Assembly: GCA_963710645.1 (NCBI GenBank)
Contig: CAVQBD010000002.1
Span: forward strand, 186,001 to 250,000
Origin: FEB-10 sp963710645
Lineage (GTDB): Bacteria; Acidobacteriota; Thermoanaerobaculia; Thermoanaerobaculales; Sulfomarinibacteraceae
Length of the DNA stretch: 64,000 bases
Reading direction: 5' to 3'
Each line of letters begins with the position of its first letter. Position 1 is the first letter of the stretch. The notes under the pieces were generated by a model. The model ran no database searches, was not told the origin of the DNA, and was given only the letters and a program-made list of their open reading frames with translations. Below are positions 26,098 to 33,909 of this stretch, piece by piece. The translations under genes and the position numbers were made by a program.

Positions 26098-26479
26098 CGC
26101 AGGAATGATCATTGGTGGCCTCATTGTCTTCCTGATCCTGATGACCTCGCCGATCTGGTACAACGCGCTGCTCGGCGAGGCCGTGGAGCCTCCCGAGTTG
26201 GCGACGCCGCCCAACGGATCCACCGAATGCGTCGAACAGGTCGAGTACATGCGGTCATTCCACATGGATCTGCTCAATGAGTGGCGGGATGAAGTCGTCA
26301 GGGAGGGAAACAGGAACTACGTCAGTTCGACCAACGGTCGTTCCTTCGACAAAAGCCTGTCTCGAACCTGCATGGACTGCCACTCCAACAAAGCCGATTT
26401 CTGCGACCGGTGCCACACCTACATGGCGGTCAGCCCGTACTGCTGGGACTGCCACGTCGAGCCAAAGGAGGCGCTCTGA
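26090..26479 (+). CDS. dsrJ: DsrJ, triheme cytochrome c
   Basis: 129 residues: an N-terminal membrane anchor (about 5-22), then three CxxCH haem sites at 94-98, 105-109 and 118-122. Cys47 may be the conserved extra cysteine reported as an unusual haem ligand in DsrJ. It is exported to the periplasmic side of the complex. The stop overlaps the dsrO ATG by one base. Confidence 0.94.
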   Translation: MRNAGMIIGGLIVFLILMTSPIWYNALLGEAVEPPELATPPNGSTECVEQVEYMRSFHMDLLNEWRDEVVREGNRNYVSSTNGRSFDKSLSRTCMDCHSNKADFCDRCHTYMAVSPYCWDCHVEPKEAL

Positions 26480-27336
26480 TGGACTCATCCAGACGAGGAT
26501 TCCTCAAGTTCGCCGGATTCTCAGTCATCGGAGTGGCCGGTGGATCCGCACTGATCGCTCGTGGCAGCGAGACAGGACAGGCCGCGAGCAGCCATGAAGA
26601 TGCCCGTGAGGCCGAGGGGACCCGGCTCGCAATGGTGATCGACCTGAGAAAATTTTCCAAGAACGACCCCCAACTGAAGCGGATCGTGGACGCGTGTCAC
26701 ACGACCCACAATGTTCCGGATTTCGGGGACGACAAAAAGAACGAGGTCAAGTGGATCTGGTCCGAGGACTTCGAGACGGCCTTTCACTCGCAGGAGTTCC
26801 ACTACGTTCGCGACGACCTCAAAGGCAAGCCCACCCTGCTCTTGTGCAATCACTGTGACAATCCGCCGTGCACCAGGGTGTGTCCCACCGAGGCCACGTG
26901 GAAGCGCGAGGCGGACGGGATCGTCATGATGGACTGGCACCGGTGCATCGGCTGCCGGTACTGCGTGGTGGCGTGTCCGTACGGATCGCGGAGTTTCAAT
27001 TTCACCGATCCAAGGCCCCACATCGAAAATCTCGACCCCGCCTTCCCGACCCGCCAGCGCGGCGTGGTGGAAAAGTGCAATTTCTGCGAGGAGCGGTTGG
27101 CCCGCGGACTCCAGCCGGCCTGTGTCGAGGTCTGCGACAACGACGAGATCGTGTTTGGTGATCTCAACGATCCCGACTCGAAGGTCCGTCAACTGCTGGG
27201 CGGGTTCATGACGATCAGACGCAAGCCGGGTCTCGGGACCCAACCCGAGGTCTATTACATCGTGGAGGATCCACGCACGATGCAGGAGATGGCTCCCGCC
27301 ATCGTGGTGTCCGAGGAGGGGGGTAACCATGCTTGA
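26479..27336 (+). CDS. dsrO: DsrO, periplasmic iron-sulfur subunit
   Basis: 285 residues. A twin-arginine signal (SSRRGFLKFAGF) shows Tat export. Ferredoxin-type clusters include CNHCDNPPCTRVCP, CIGCRYCVVACPYG and CNFCEERLARGLQPACVEVC. It passes electrons between DsrP and DsrJ in the complex. The 3' end overlaps dsrP by 8 bases. Confidence 0.94.
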   Translation: MDSSRRGFLKFAGFSVIGVAGGSALIARGSETGQAASSHEDAREAEGTRLAMVIDLRKFSKNDPQLKRIVDACHTTHNVPDFGDDKKNEVKWIWSEDFETAFHSQEFHYVRDDLKGKPTLLLCNHCDNPPCTRVCPTEATWKREADGIVMMDWHRCIGCRYCVVACPYGSRSFNFTDPRPHIENLDPAFPTRQRGVVEKCNFCEERLARGLQPACVEVCDNDEIVFGDLNDPDSKVRQLLGGFMTIRRKPGLGTQPEVYYIVEDPRTMQEMAPAIVVSEEGGNHA

Positions 27337-28486
27337 GAAGGCACTTACGGGCAGTCGAACGTACTGGGCCTGGATCTTCTCACTGCTGGTGGTCATCGGA
27401 GTGGGCGCCGCCTGCTGGTATTGGCAGTTCACCGAAGGCCTGACCATCACCGGTCTGAGCCGGGACGTTGTATGGGGATTTTATATCGCCCAGTTCACCT
27501 TCCTGGTCGGAGTCGCTGCTTCGGCGGTGATGGTGGTTCTGCCGTACTACCTGCACGATTACAAGGCGTTCGGCAAGATGACCATCCTCGGCGAGTTTCT
27601 GGCGATCGCCGCCGTGATCATGTGCATGCTCTTCATCTTCGTCGACATGGGCATGCCGACCAGGATCTTCAACGTCTTCCTCCACCCGACACCGCATTCC
27701 ATGATGTTCTGGGACACCGTGGCCCTCGGCGGCTACCTGGTGCTCAACGTCTTGATCAGTCGAGTGACTCTGCTGGCGGAGCGGCGCGGCAACCCGCCCC
27801 CGGGGTGGATCAAGCCGATCATCATCTTCTCCATCCCGTGGGCAGTCAGCATTCACACCGTGACGGCATTCCTGTACTCAGGACTGGCGGCCCGGCCGTT
27901 CTGGTTGACCGCGATCCTGGCGCCGCGATTCCTGGCGTCGGCCTTTGCGGCAGGTCCCGCTCTGCTGATCCTTCTCGCCTTCGTGGTGCGCAAGTTCACC
28001 AACTTCGATCCCGGCAAGGAAGCTATCAGCAAGCTTGCGACCATCGTCACCTACGCCATGATCGCCAACTGTTTCTTCGTGGCCATGGAGCTGTTCACCG
28101 CGTTCTACAGCAGCATCCCAGAACACATGCACCACTTCCAGTACCTGTACATGGGTCTGGAAGGCGAGAACACACTCGCGCCGTGGATGTGGCTGTCCGC
28201 CATCCTCGCTGTGGTGTCGCTGGTGCTGCTGCTCAACCCCGAGACCCGCAACCGCGAGACATCGCTGGTCCTCGCTTGTGGAGCGGTCTTTTTCTCGCTG
28301 TGGATCGACAAGGGTCTGGGCATGGTGATCGCGGGCTTCGTGCCCTCTCCACTGGGCAAGGTGGTCCACTACTCGCCCACCGCACCCGAGTTGATGATCA
28401 GTCTCGCGATCTGGGCTATCGGGCTGTTGATCGTGACCGGTTTGTACAAGATCGTTTTGGAGCTTCGAGGAGAAATCAGCCACTAG
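27329..28486 (+). CDS. dsrP: DsrP, NrfD-like integral membrane subunit
   Basis: 385 residues, about ten membrane helices, NrfD/PsrC family. It probably holds a second quinone site on the periplasmic side. Order and overlap with dsrO are standard. The operon ends here with a UUCG hairpin terminator 26 bases after the stop. Confidence 0.94.
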   Translation: MLEKALTGSRTYWAWIFSLLVVIGVGAACWYWQFTEGLTITGLSRDVVWGFYIAQFTFLVGVAASAVMVVLPYYLHDYKAFGKMTILGEFLAIAAVIMCMLFIFVDMGMPTRIFNVFLHPTPHSMMFWDTVALGGYLVLNVLISRVTLLAERRGNPPPGWIKPIIIFSIPWAVSIHTVTAFLYSGLAARPFWLTAILAPRFLASAFAAGPALLILLAFVVRKFTNFDPGKEAISKLATIVTYAMIANCFFVAMELFTAFYSSIPEHMHHFQYLYMGLEGENTLAPWMWLSAILAVVSLVLLLNPETRNRETSLVLACGAVFFSLWIDKGLGMVIAGFVPSPLGKVVHYSPTAPELMISLAIWAIGLLIVTGLYKIVLELRGEISH

Positions 28487-28511
28487 AGGAGGAGATTCTC
28501 TATTTTTGTCC

Positions 28512-28537
28512 GCCGCGGCTTCGGCCGCGGCTTTTTT
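28512..28537 (+). terminator. Rho-independent terminator after dsrP
   Basis: Perfect 8-bp stem GCCGCGGC/GCCGCGGC with a TTCG loop, then six T. The same hairpin is reused at 31863-31888. Confidence 0.93.
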
Positions 28538-28567
28538 GCCCCCGTTCACCCGGTGCGAAATACCATT

Positions 28568-28602
28568 CCCTAGCCCCTAGCCCCTAGCCCCTAGCCCCTA
28601 GG
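28568..28602. repeat. heptamer tandem repeat (CCCTAGC)5
   Basis: Five copies, the last ending in GG instead of GC. It lies between the dsrP terminator and the Fur/PerR promoter. The complementary unit occurs at 41007-41041. Confidence 0.95.
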
Positions 28603-28647
28603 CTGGTGCTCAATCGGCTACCGAAAACGAGACGTAATATGGATTTG

Positions 28648-28676
28648 TTGACAATTGTTGGTTATTGCCATATGTT
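28648..28676 (+). promoter_or_regulatory. sigma70-type promoter of the Fur/PerR-ccp operon
   Basis: TTGACA (28648-28653), 17-base spacer, TATGTT (28671-28676). Predicted start is near 28683, just before the first candidate ATG at 28692. Confidence 0.7.
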
Positions 28677-28685
28677 GTCAATAAC
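28661..28685 (+). promoter_or_regulatory. candidate Fur/PerR operator overlapping the -10 box
   Basis: Perfect inverted repeat GTTATTG (28661-28667) and CAATAAC (28679-28685) with an 11-base centre, nested in an AT-rich region also containing TTGACAA and TTGTCAA. It overlaps the promoter of the regulator gene, which fits autorepression. Confidence 0.6.
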
Positions 28686-28691
28686 AACTTG

Positions 28692-29177
28692 ATGAACTCT
28701 GAAGAATCAGCCGCTCACGGGATGGACGAGGCCGCAAGACGGCAACGGATCGAGACCTTTCGCCGGTTGTGCAGCCAGCAGGGGATGCGGTGCACCGTGC
28801 AGCGGCGGGTCATCCTCGAGACGGTTCTCGACCTCGACAACCACCCCGCGGCCGATGATGTCTTTGACGTGGTGAGCCGGCGGATCGAGGGCGTGTCGCG
28901 GACCACCGTCTACCGGACCCTGGAGAGCCTCGCTCGCATGGGCGTGATCACCAAGGCGTGTCACCCGGGCCGGGTCGCCCGCTATGACCGCCGCACCGAA
29001 CTGCACCACCATTTGATCTGTCTGTACTGCGACAGCATCGCCGACATTTCGGACGACCGTCTCGACAAGCTCCAGCTTCCCGACACATCCGACGTCGGTT
29101 TCGAATTGAGGGATTTCAGGGTTCAGTTGCGCGGCGTCTGTCGCGACTGCCGTGCACGCGAAAAGAAGGAGGAGTGA
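28692..29177 (+). CDS. Fur-family regulator, PerR-like
   Basis: 161 residues from ATG 28692; ATG 28722 is an alternative, and neither has a clear ribosome binding site. The winged helix is at about 25-95 (GMRCTVQRRVILE, SRTTVYRTLE). The regulatory metal site includes HHH (ELHHHLICLYC), and structural zinc cysteines are CLYC and CRDC. An Asp after the first CxxC (SIADIS) is PerR-like, where Fur usually has Glu. The next gene encodes a peroxidase, so peroxide-responsive repression is inferred. It overlaps its own promoter dyad control region. Confidence 0.88.
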   Translation: MNSEESAAHGMDEAARRQRIETFRRLCSQQGMRCTVQRRVILETVLDLDNHPAADDVFDVVSRRIEGVSRTTVYRTLESLARMGVITKACHPGRVARYDRRTELHHHLICLYCDSIADISDDRLDKLQLPDTSDVGFELRDFRVQLRGVCRDCRAREKKEE

Positions 29178-29179
29178 GA

Positions 29180-30325
29180 ATGAAACGTATCGTCTTTGTC
29201 ATGTTGGTCGCTGCCGGGTTGTTCGGTGCCGTGTGGGTTCTCGGTACCGACGAGCCGGCCGCCGGTCCACCTCTGGGTCTGCCGCCGGTGCCGATCCCGG
29301 ACGACAACCCACAGACACCGCAGAAGATCGCTCTTGGAGACAAGCTCTTTCACGACACCAGGTTCAGCACAACCGGCGAGGTGAGCTGCTCCACATGTCA
29401 CGACAAGAAGAAGGCCTTCACCGACGGCCCACTCAAGACCTCGGAGGGGATCGAAAAAAAGACTGGGACCCGTAACGCTCCGACCGTGATCAACTCGGCC
29501 TACTTTGCGACACAATTCTGGGACGGGCGATCGCCGGACCTCGAGGACCAGGCCCTCCACCCCTTTGTCAATCCGGTGGAAATGGGTCTTGCGGACCACC
29601 AGCCCATCCTCGACGTGATCGCTTCAGACCCCGACTATGCAGCCGCTTTCAAGGAAGTCTTCGGAATCGAGGGCGACGACGTCACGATGGTCGAGGTCAC
29701 TCGAGCCATTGCGGCCTTCGAGCGCACAGTGGTTTCCGGAAACTCCCCCTTCGACAGGTACTACTACGGCGGCGAAATGGAGGCGCTCACCGAGCAACAG
29801 ATCCGAGGTCTGGACCTGTTCGTCAACCAGGCTCGTTGCGTTTCGTGCCACGTGATCGAGGAGACCCAGGCGGTCTTCACCGATCACCGCTTCCACAACA
29901 TCGGTGTGGGCATCAACACCATTCAGGACGACGTGCCCGAACTCGCCGGCGAGTTCATGCACAGCAAGGCCACTCTGGAGGAGGTGGACGTCAAGGTTCT
30001 CTCCGATCCGCGGTCCTCGGAGCTGGGTCGGTTCGCGGTCACCAAGGAGCTCGACAGAATCGGATCGTTCAAGACCTCGACCCTGCGAAACATCGCGGTG
30101 ACGGCGCCATACATGCACGACGGCAGCATTGCCACTCTCCGTGATGCGGTGGTCCACTACAACAATGGGGGAGTCACCAACGAGGAGGATCCAGTGAATG
30201 ACTTTCTCAGTGGCGGGATCCGTCCGCTGAACCTGACCGACGAGCAGATCGACGAGGTTGTGGCGTTCATGGAGGCCCTGACGAGCCCGGAATTTGCCCA
30301 TCTGGTCGCCCCGGTGGAAGAGTAG
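29180..30325 (+). CDS. dihaem cytochrome c peroxidase (MauG/CcpA family)
   Basis: 381 residues. A signal peptide (about 1-20) directs export; haem c sites are CSTCH and CVSCH. Family segments FHDTRFS, NAPTVIN, FWDGRSP and APYMHDGS are present. The enzyme reduces hydrogen peroxide with electrons from periplasmic cytochromes. It starts 2 bases after the PerR-like gene and leads into a phosphoesterase and a monohaem cytochrome, a likely oxygen-defence operon for an anaerobe. Confidence 0.93.
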   Translation: MKRIVFVMLVAAGLFGAVWVLGTDEPAAGPPLGLPPVPIPDDNPQTPQKIALGDKLFHDTRFSTTGEVSCSTCHDKKKAFTDGPLKTSEGIEKKTGTRNAPTVINSAYFATQFWDGRSPDLEDQALHPFVNPVEMGLADHQPILDVIASDPDYAAAFKEVFGIEGDDVTMVEVTRAIAAFERTVVSGNSPFDRYYYGGEMEALTEQQIRGLDLFVNQARCVSCHVIEETQAVFTDHRFHNIGVGINTIQDDVPELAGEFMHSKATLEEVDVKVLSDPRSSELGRFAVTKELDRIGSFKTSTLRNIAVTAPYMHDGSIATLRDAVVHYNNGGVTNEEDPVNDFLSGGIRPLNLTDEQIDEVVAFMEALTSPEFAHLVAPVEE

Positions 30326-30339
30326 GAAAGGAGGCCGCC

Positions 30340-31416
30340 ATGAAAAATTCCCGTCTCAATCGTCGCGATTTCCTCAAGGGCGCCGGGGCTCTGGCAGCAG
30401 CTGGTACCCTTCCACTGAGCACGGTGGAGCTGGCCTTCGCCGATCCCTCGAAGAACTTCAGCTTCGCCTACATTTCCGACGCCCACATACAGCACATCAA
30501 GGCCAACGATTTTGTACGTAACTGGGACCGCGGCCTGATCCGAGCGGTGGCGGAGACCAATCTTCTGCAGCCGAAACCGGACTTCGTGATGTTTGGTGGC
30601 GATCTCGCCCAGCTGGGCACCAAAGCCGAGCTCGATCACGGCGCCGAAATGCTCGCGAAACTGAACTACGACACTCACCTGGTGATGGGCGAACACGACT
30701 ATTACCTGGACCTCGGAGAATACTGGTCGGAGCTGTTCGGCCCGCACTATTACAGCTGGGATCACAAGGGTGTGCACTTCGTGGTCCTCAACAGCATTCT
30801 CACGTTTGATGAATGGACCTTTGAGCGTTGGCCCACCGCCGAGCAGAGAATGCTCGAGATGGCCGGATTAGACAACCCGAACGGGTCTCCCTTCATGGTC
30901 GGAGAGACACAGCGGGCATGGCTCGCCAAAGATCTGGCGAACGTCGCCAAGACGACGCCGGTAGTGGTCTTTTCCCACTCGCCGATTCAGAAGATATACA
31001 AGGGGTGGAACTTCTGGACCGACGACGCCGAAGAAGTGCAAGCGCTGCTGCAGCCTTTCAGCGACGTCACGGTGGTCTACGGCCACGTCCACCAGATCCA
31101 GTACAACCAGATCGGCAACATCGCGTTCCATGCCGTGATGGCAACCGCCTGGCCGTGGCCGTACCCGAGGAGTTACGCACAGGCCGAACCCATGATGCCC
31201 AAGATCACGGTACCCATGAATCGGGCCGATCCATTCCAGGAGCGCGATGCCACCGGCTGGCAGTTCATCAACCTGAACAGCGGTCGAGTCGACATGTCCT
31301 ACTTCCTGTACGACAACACCAATCGGACTGTGGCCTTCAATCGGGAGACCGGACGACCCGAAGACACGACCTTCCAGGCGGAGAGCAATCAGATTCCGCC
31401 GCAGATCCACTACTAG
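30340..31416 (+). CDS. Tat-exported calcineurin-like metallophosphoesterase
   Basis: 358 residues. A twin-arginine signal (LNRRDFLKGAGAL) is followed by the two-metal phosphoesterase motifs: SDAHIQH, FGGDLAQ, GEHDYY, VFSHSP and YGHVHQ. The substrate is unknown; homologs include periplasmic phosphodiesterases and a lipid A-modifying group. It lies 14 bases after the peroxidase gene and 13 before a cytochrome gene, so it is co-transcribed with redox genes. Confidence 0.88.
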   Translation: MKNSRLNRRDFLKGAGALAAAGTLPLSTVELAFADPSKNFSFAYISDAHIQHIKANDFVRNWDRGLIRAVAETNLLQPKPDFVMFGGDLAQLGTKAELDHGAEMLAKLNYDTHLVMGEHDYYLDLGEYWSELFGPHYYSWDHKGVHFVVLNSILTFDEWTFERWPTAEQRMLEMAGLDNPNGSPFMVGETQRAWLAKDLANVAKTTPVVVFSHSPIQKIYKGWNFWTDDAEEVQALLQPFSDVTVVYGHVHQIQYNQIGNIAFHAVMATAWPWPYPRSYAQAEPMMPKITVPMNRADPFQERDATGWQFINLNSGRVDMSYFLYDNTNRTVAFNRETGRPEDTTFQAESNQIPPQIHY

Positions 31417-31429
31417 GAGGAGGAAGACG

Positions 31430-31840
31430 ATGGCAAGACACTACAGATGGGGGGCGTTGGCAGTCGTCGCCCTGGTTCTGATCACGGTGGTTGCGGTGTG
31501 GGCCGACGAGTTCAGCCAGAAGGACGTGGATCGGTGGCAGGAGGAGTACATGAGCGTTGTGGCCGAGGGCCGCGCGCTGTGGGGCAGCCCCGATCTCAGC
31601 ACCAACGGCGTGGCGTGCGGTCAGTGTCATCCCAATGCCGCCAACACGCACCCCGAAACCTATCCGAAGTTTCAGAAACAGCTCGGCCGGGTCATCCCGC
31701 TGCGCGACATGATCAACTGGTGCCTCATGAACCCGCTCGAAGGCGAGACCTTGGCCCTGGACGATCCCAGGATGGTGGCCCTGGAAGCCTATATCGCGTA
31801 TGAGCGGCGCGGTGTCGCGCTCGCCCCGGGTAAACACTAA
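31430..31840 (+). CDS. periplasmic monohaem cytochrome c, SoxA-like
   Basis: 136 residues: signal peptide (about 1-25, cut after VWA), one haem site CGQCH, then a SoxA/TsdA-like segment (INWCLMNPLEGETLALDD). The extra Cys in NWC may be a distal ligand or crosslink. It may feed electrons to the dihaem peroxidase two genes upstream. A terminator follows. Confidence 0.82.
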   Translation: MARHYRWGALAVVALVLITVVAVWADEFSQKDVDRWQEEYMSVVAEGRALWGSPDLSTNGVACGQCHPNAANTHPETYPKFQKQLGRVIPLRDMINWCLMNPLEGETLALDDPRMVALEAYIAYERRGVALAPGKH

Positions 31841-31862
31841 GACCCGCCGACCTTAGACCTTT

Positions 31863-31888
31863 GCCGCGGCTTCGGCCGCGGCTTTTTT
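31863..31888 (+). terminator. Rho-independent terminator after the peroxidase operon
   Basis: Identical to the dsrP terminator: GCCGCGGC, TTCG, GCCGCGGC, then six T. Confidence 0.93.
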
Positions 31889-31923
31889 CGTGTGCGCTCC
31901 CTTCGATCGAATGTTTGGTCATT

Positions 31924-31967
31924 CTCCGGAAAAATCGAGGTGGGAGATCCACCTCGATTTTTCGGAG
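31924..31967. repeat. long inverted repeat (19-bp stem) before siroheme synthase
   Basis: Arms 31924-31943 and 31949-31967 pair over 19 bp with a single bulged G, around a five-base loop (GAGAT). No T-run follows on the plus strand. It could be an mRNA-stabilising hairpin, a bidirectional end, or a small mobile-element remnant. Confidence 0.75.
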
Positions 31968-32013
31968 CAACCGAGATGACGCATTCTGACCAGCCGCGCA
32001 GGTGCTACACTGC

Positions 32014-32046
32014 GCGTTACGTGTGCGTTACGTGCACGGCCGTAAC
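32014..32046 (+). promoter_or_regulatory. GTTACG repeat cluster upstream of siroheme synthase
   Basis: GCGTTACGTG occurs at 32014-32023 and 32025-32034, an 11-base period (one helical turn). An inverted CGTAAC is at 32041-32046. The same half-site forms a dyad at 13108-13123. It could be an operator for a shared regulator, or structure in the leader. Confidence 0.5.
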
Positions 32047-32061
32047 CAAGGAGGGCATTAC

Positions 32062-33858
32062 GTGTATCCGGTGATGCTGGATGTGACCGATCGGCGCTGC
32101 CTGGTGGTGGGTGGTGGAGGCGTGGCCCTGCGCAAGGTGCAGGGGCTGGTGGAGGAGGGCGCCCGGGTCACTGTGGTCGCCCCCCGGGTCGTGGATCCGC
32201 TGCAGGAGATGGCGTCCAGGAGCCAGATTAAACTGGAGCTTCGGAGTTACCGTGACGGAGAGGCCGCAGAATTCGCGCTCGTCTTCGCAGCCACCGATGA
32301 CCGGAAGGTCAACGAGCTCGTCTTCGCCGACGCCGACCATGGGGGTATCTGGGTCAACGTCGCCGATGTTCCCGATATCTGTTCCTTCCACCTCCCGGCG
32401 AGGGTCCGGCGTGGGCCGCTTCAGCTGACCATTGGTTCGGCGGGCGAGGCTCCGTTCGCCGTGGCACGGCTGCGGCGACTGCTCGAAGGACGTTTCGGCC
32501 AGGAATGGGCGGAGTGGACGGGCGCCGCTGCGCGCTACCGGGAAGCAGTCCGGGTTCTCGGGTTGAATTCGGCGGACTCCAACGAACGATTCGATCGGTT
32601 CTTTGATGCCACGGTCGACGGTGATCGTCTGATTGCAAGGGTTCCCACCGAAGACGAAGAAAGGGAGTGGTTGCGGGAGGAGGTGGATCACCGGCGGCCG
32701 GAGAGCCGGCCTTCCCGCCGGCAGAATGCCGGCTGCCTGGATTCCGGATTGGGTGGCGGTTTCGTGTCGTTGGTCGGCTCGGGGCCGGGTTGCCCGGGGC
32801 TGATGACGGTGCGCGGCAGGGAGCGCTTGCTACAGGCCGATGCGGTGGTCTTCGATCGACTCGCGTCGGTCGCGCTGCCGTGTGACCTGGCGCCCGGGGT
32901 CGAGCTCCACCCGGTGGGCAAGGTGGCGGGCCACCACCCCACACCACAGGAGGAGATCAACGCCCTGCTCGTACGTCTTGCGTTGGAGGGCAAGAAGGTG
33001 GTCCGCCTCAAGGGTGGCGATCCCTATGTGTTCGGCCGAGGAGGTGAGGAGGCCGAGGAGTTGGAAGCGGCGGGAATCCCCTTCGAGGTCGTCCCGGGGG
33101 TCACCTCGGGGGTTGCGGCGCTGGCGTGGGCCGGCATCCCTGCCACCCATCGTCGGGAGGCGGTCCGGCTCACCCTGCTCACCGCCCACGAGGCCATCAA
33201 AGGTGACGGCGAGCAGGTCCGCTGGGATCTGCTGGCCCAGGACCGCCACGCCACCTTGGTGGGGTACATGGGGGTCACCGCTCTGCCAGCGGTTGTGGAC
33301 AGGCTGTTGGAAGCGGGGATGGACCCCGAAACACCGGCCGCAATGGTTGAGCAGGGCACGACGGCGGCTCAGCGACGCGTTCTTTCAACTGTTGCGGATC
33401 TTCCCCGGGCCATCGAGGAGGCCGGGCTTCAACCACCGGCCCTCTTCGTCATCGGACCGACGGTGCGACACGCCGAGCGACTGGACTGGTACGGTTCGCG
33501 ACCGCTGGCCGGTCGCCGTCTCCTCATGACGGCCTCGAGTTCCGAGCTGGCCAAGAGGCTCGAGAACGAAGGCGCCGAGGTGGTGGTGGTTCCCATGCCC
33601 GTGACTCCAGCCGCCAGGGTGGTGATGGCCGCCCTGCCGCTCTCCGGCTGCGTGGTTCGGAGCCGGGCCGAGGTGGACTGGCTGGACGAGGAGCGCGAGA
33701 ACCCGGGTTGGGAGGCCCAGTCGCCGGCTTGGTGTGTCGGCCCCGAAGCGACTGAACGGGCGCGGGAGAGGGGTTGGCGACAGGTGGTTGAACTCGAGGA
33801 CGGAATGGGTTGTGCGGACCTGGTGGCGCAGATCGCCTCCAGGGATGGGGTTGGGTAG
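32062..33858 (+). CDS. cysG: siroheme synthase: precorrin-2 dehydrogenase / uroporphyrinogen-III methyltransferase with short HemD-like tail
   Basis: 598 residues, start GTG 32062 with AAGGAGGG (32048-32055). Domain 1 (1-205) is the NAD-dependent precorrin-2 dehydrogenase/ferrochelatase (CLVVGGGGVALRK). Domain 2 (about 230-475) is SUMT (VGSGPGCPGLMTVRG, VRLKGGDPYVFGRGGEE). The last 120 residues resemble half of uroporphyrinogen-III synthase. It makes siroheme, the cofactor of DsrAB. The linker between domains 1 and 2 is encoded by repeat-like CCGGC-rich DNA (about 32686-32740). Confidence 0.9.
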   Translation: MYPVMLDVTDRRCLVVGGGGVALRKVQGLVEEGARVTVVAPRVVDPLQEMASRSQIKLELRSYRDGEAAEFALVFAATDDRKVNELVFADADHGGIWVNVADVPDICSFHLPARVRRGPLQLTIGSAGEAPFAVARLRRLLEGRFGQEWAEWTGAAARYREAVRVLGLNSADSNERFDRFFDATVDGDRLIARVPTEDEEREWLREEVDHRRPESRPSRRQNAGCLDSGLGGGFVSLVGSGPGCPGLMTVRGRERLLQADAVVFDRLASVALPCDLAPGVELHPVGKVAGHHPTPQEEINALLVRLALEGKKVVRLKGGDPYVFGRGGEEAEELEAAGIPFEVVPGVTSGVAALAWAGIPATHRREAVRLTLLTAHEAIKGDGEQVRWDLLAQDRHATLVGYMGVTALPAVVDRLLEAGMDPETPAAMVEQGTTAAQRRVLSTVADLPRAIEEAGLQPPALFVIGPTVRHAERLDWYGSRPLAGRRLLMTASSSELAKRLENEGAEVVVVPMPVTPAARVVMAALPLSGCVVRSRAEVDWLDEERENPGWEAQSPAWCVGPEATERARERGWRQVVELEDGMGCADLVAQIASRDGVG

Positions 33859-33909
33859 CGTGATCAGAACCTGTGCGTCGTCTGGCGGGCCTCGCGGAGC
33901 GGCTGGATC

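Noticed and set aside
28568..28602. Possible CRISPR-like array
   Set aside because: Units are 7 bases and contiguous, with no spacers; no cas genes are present.
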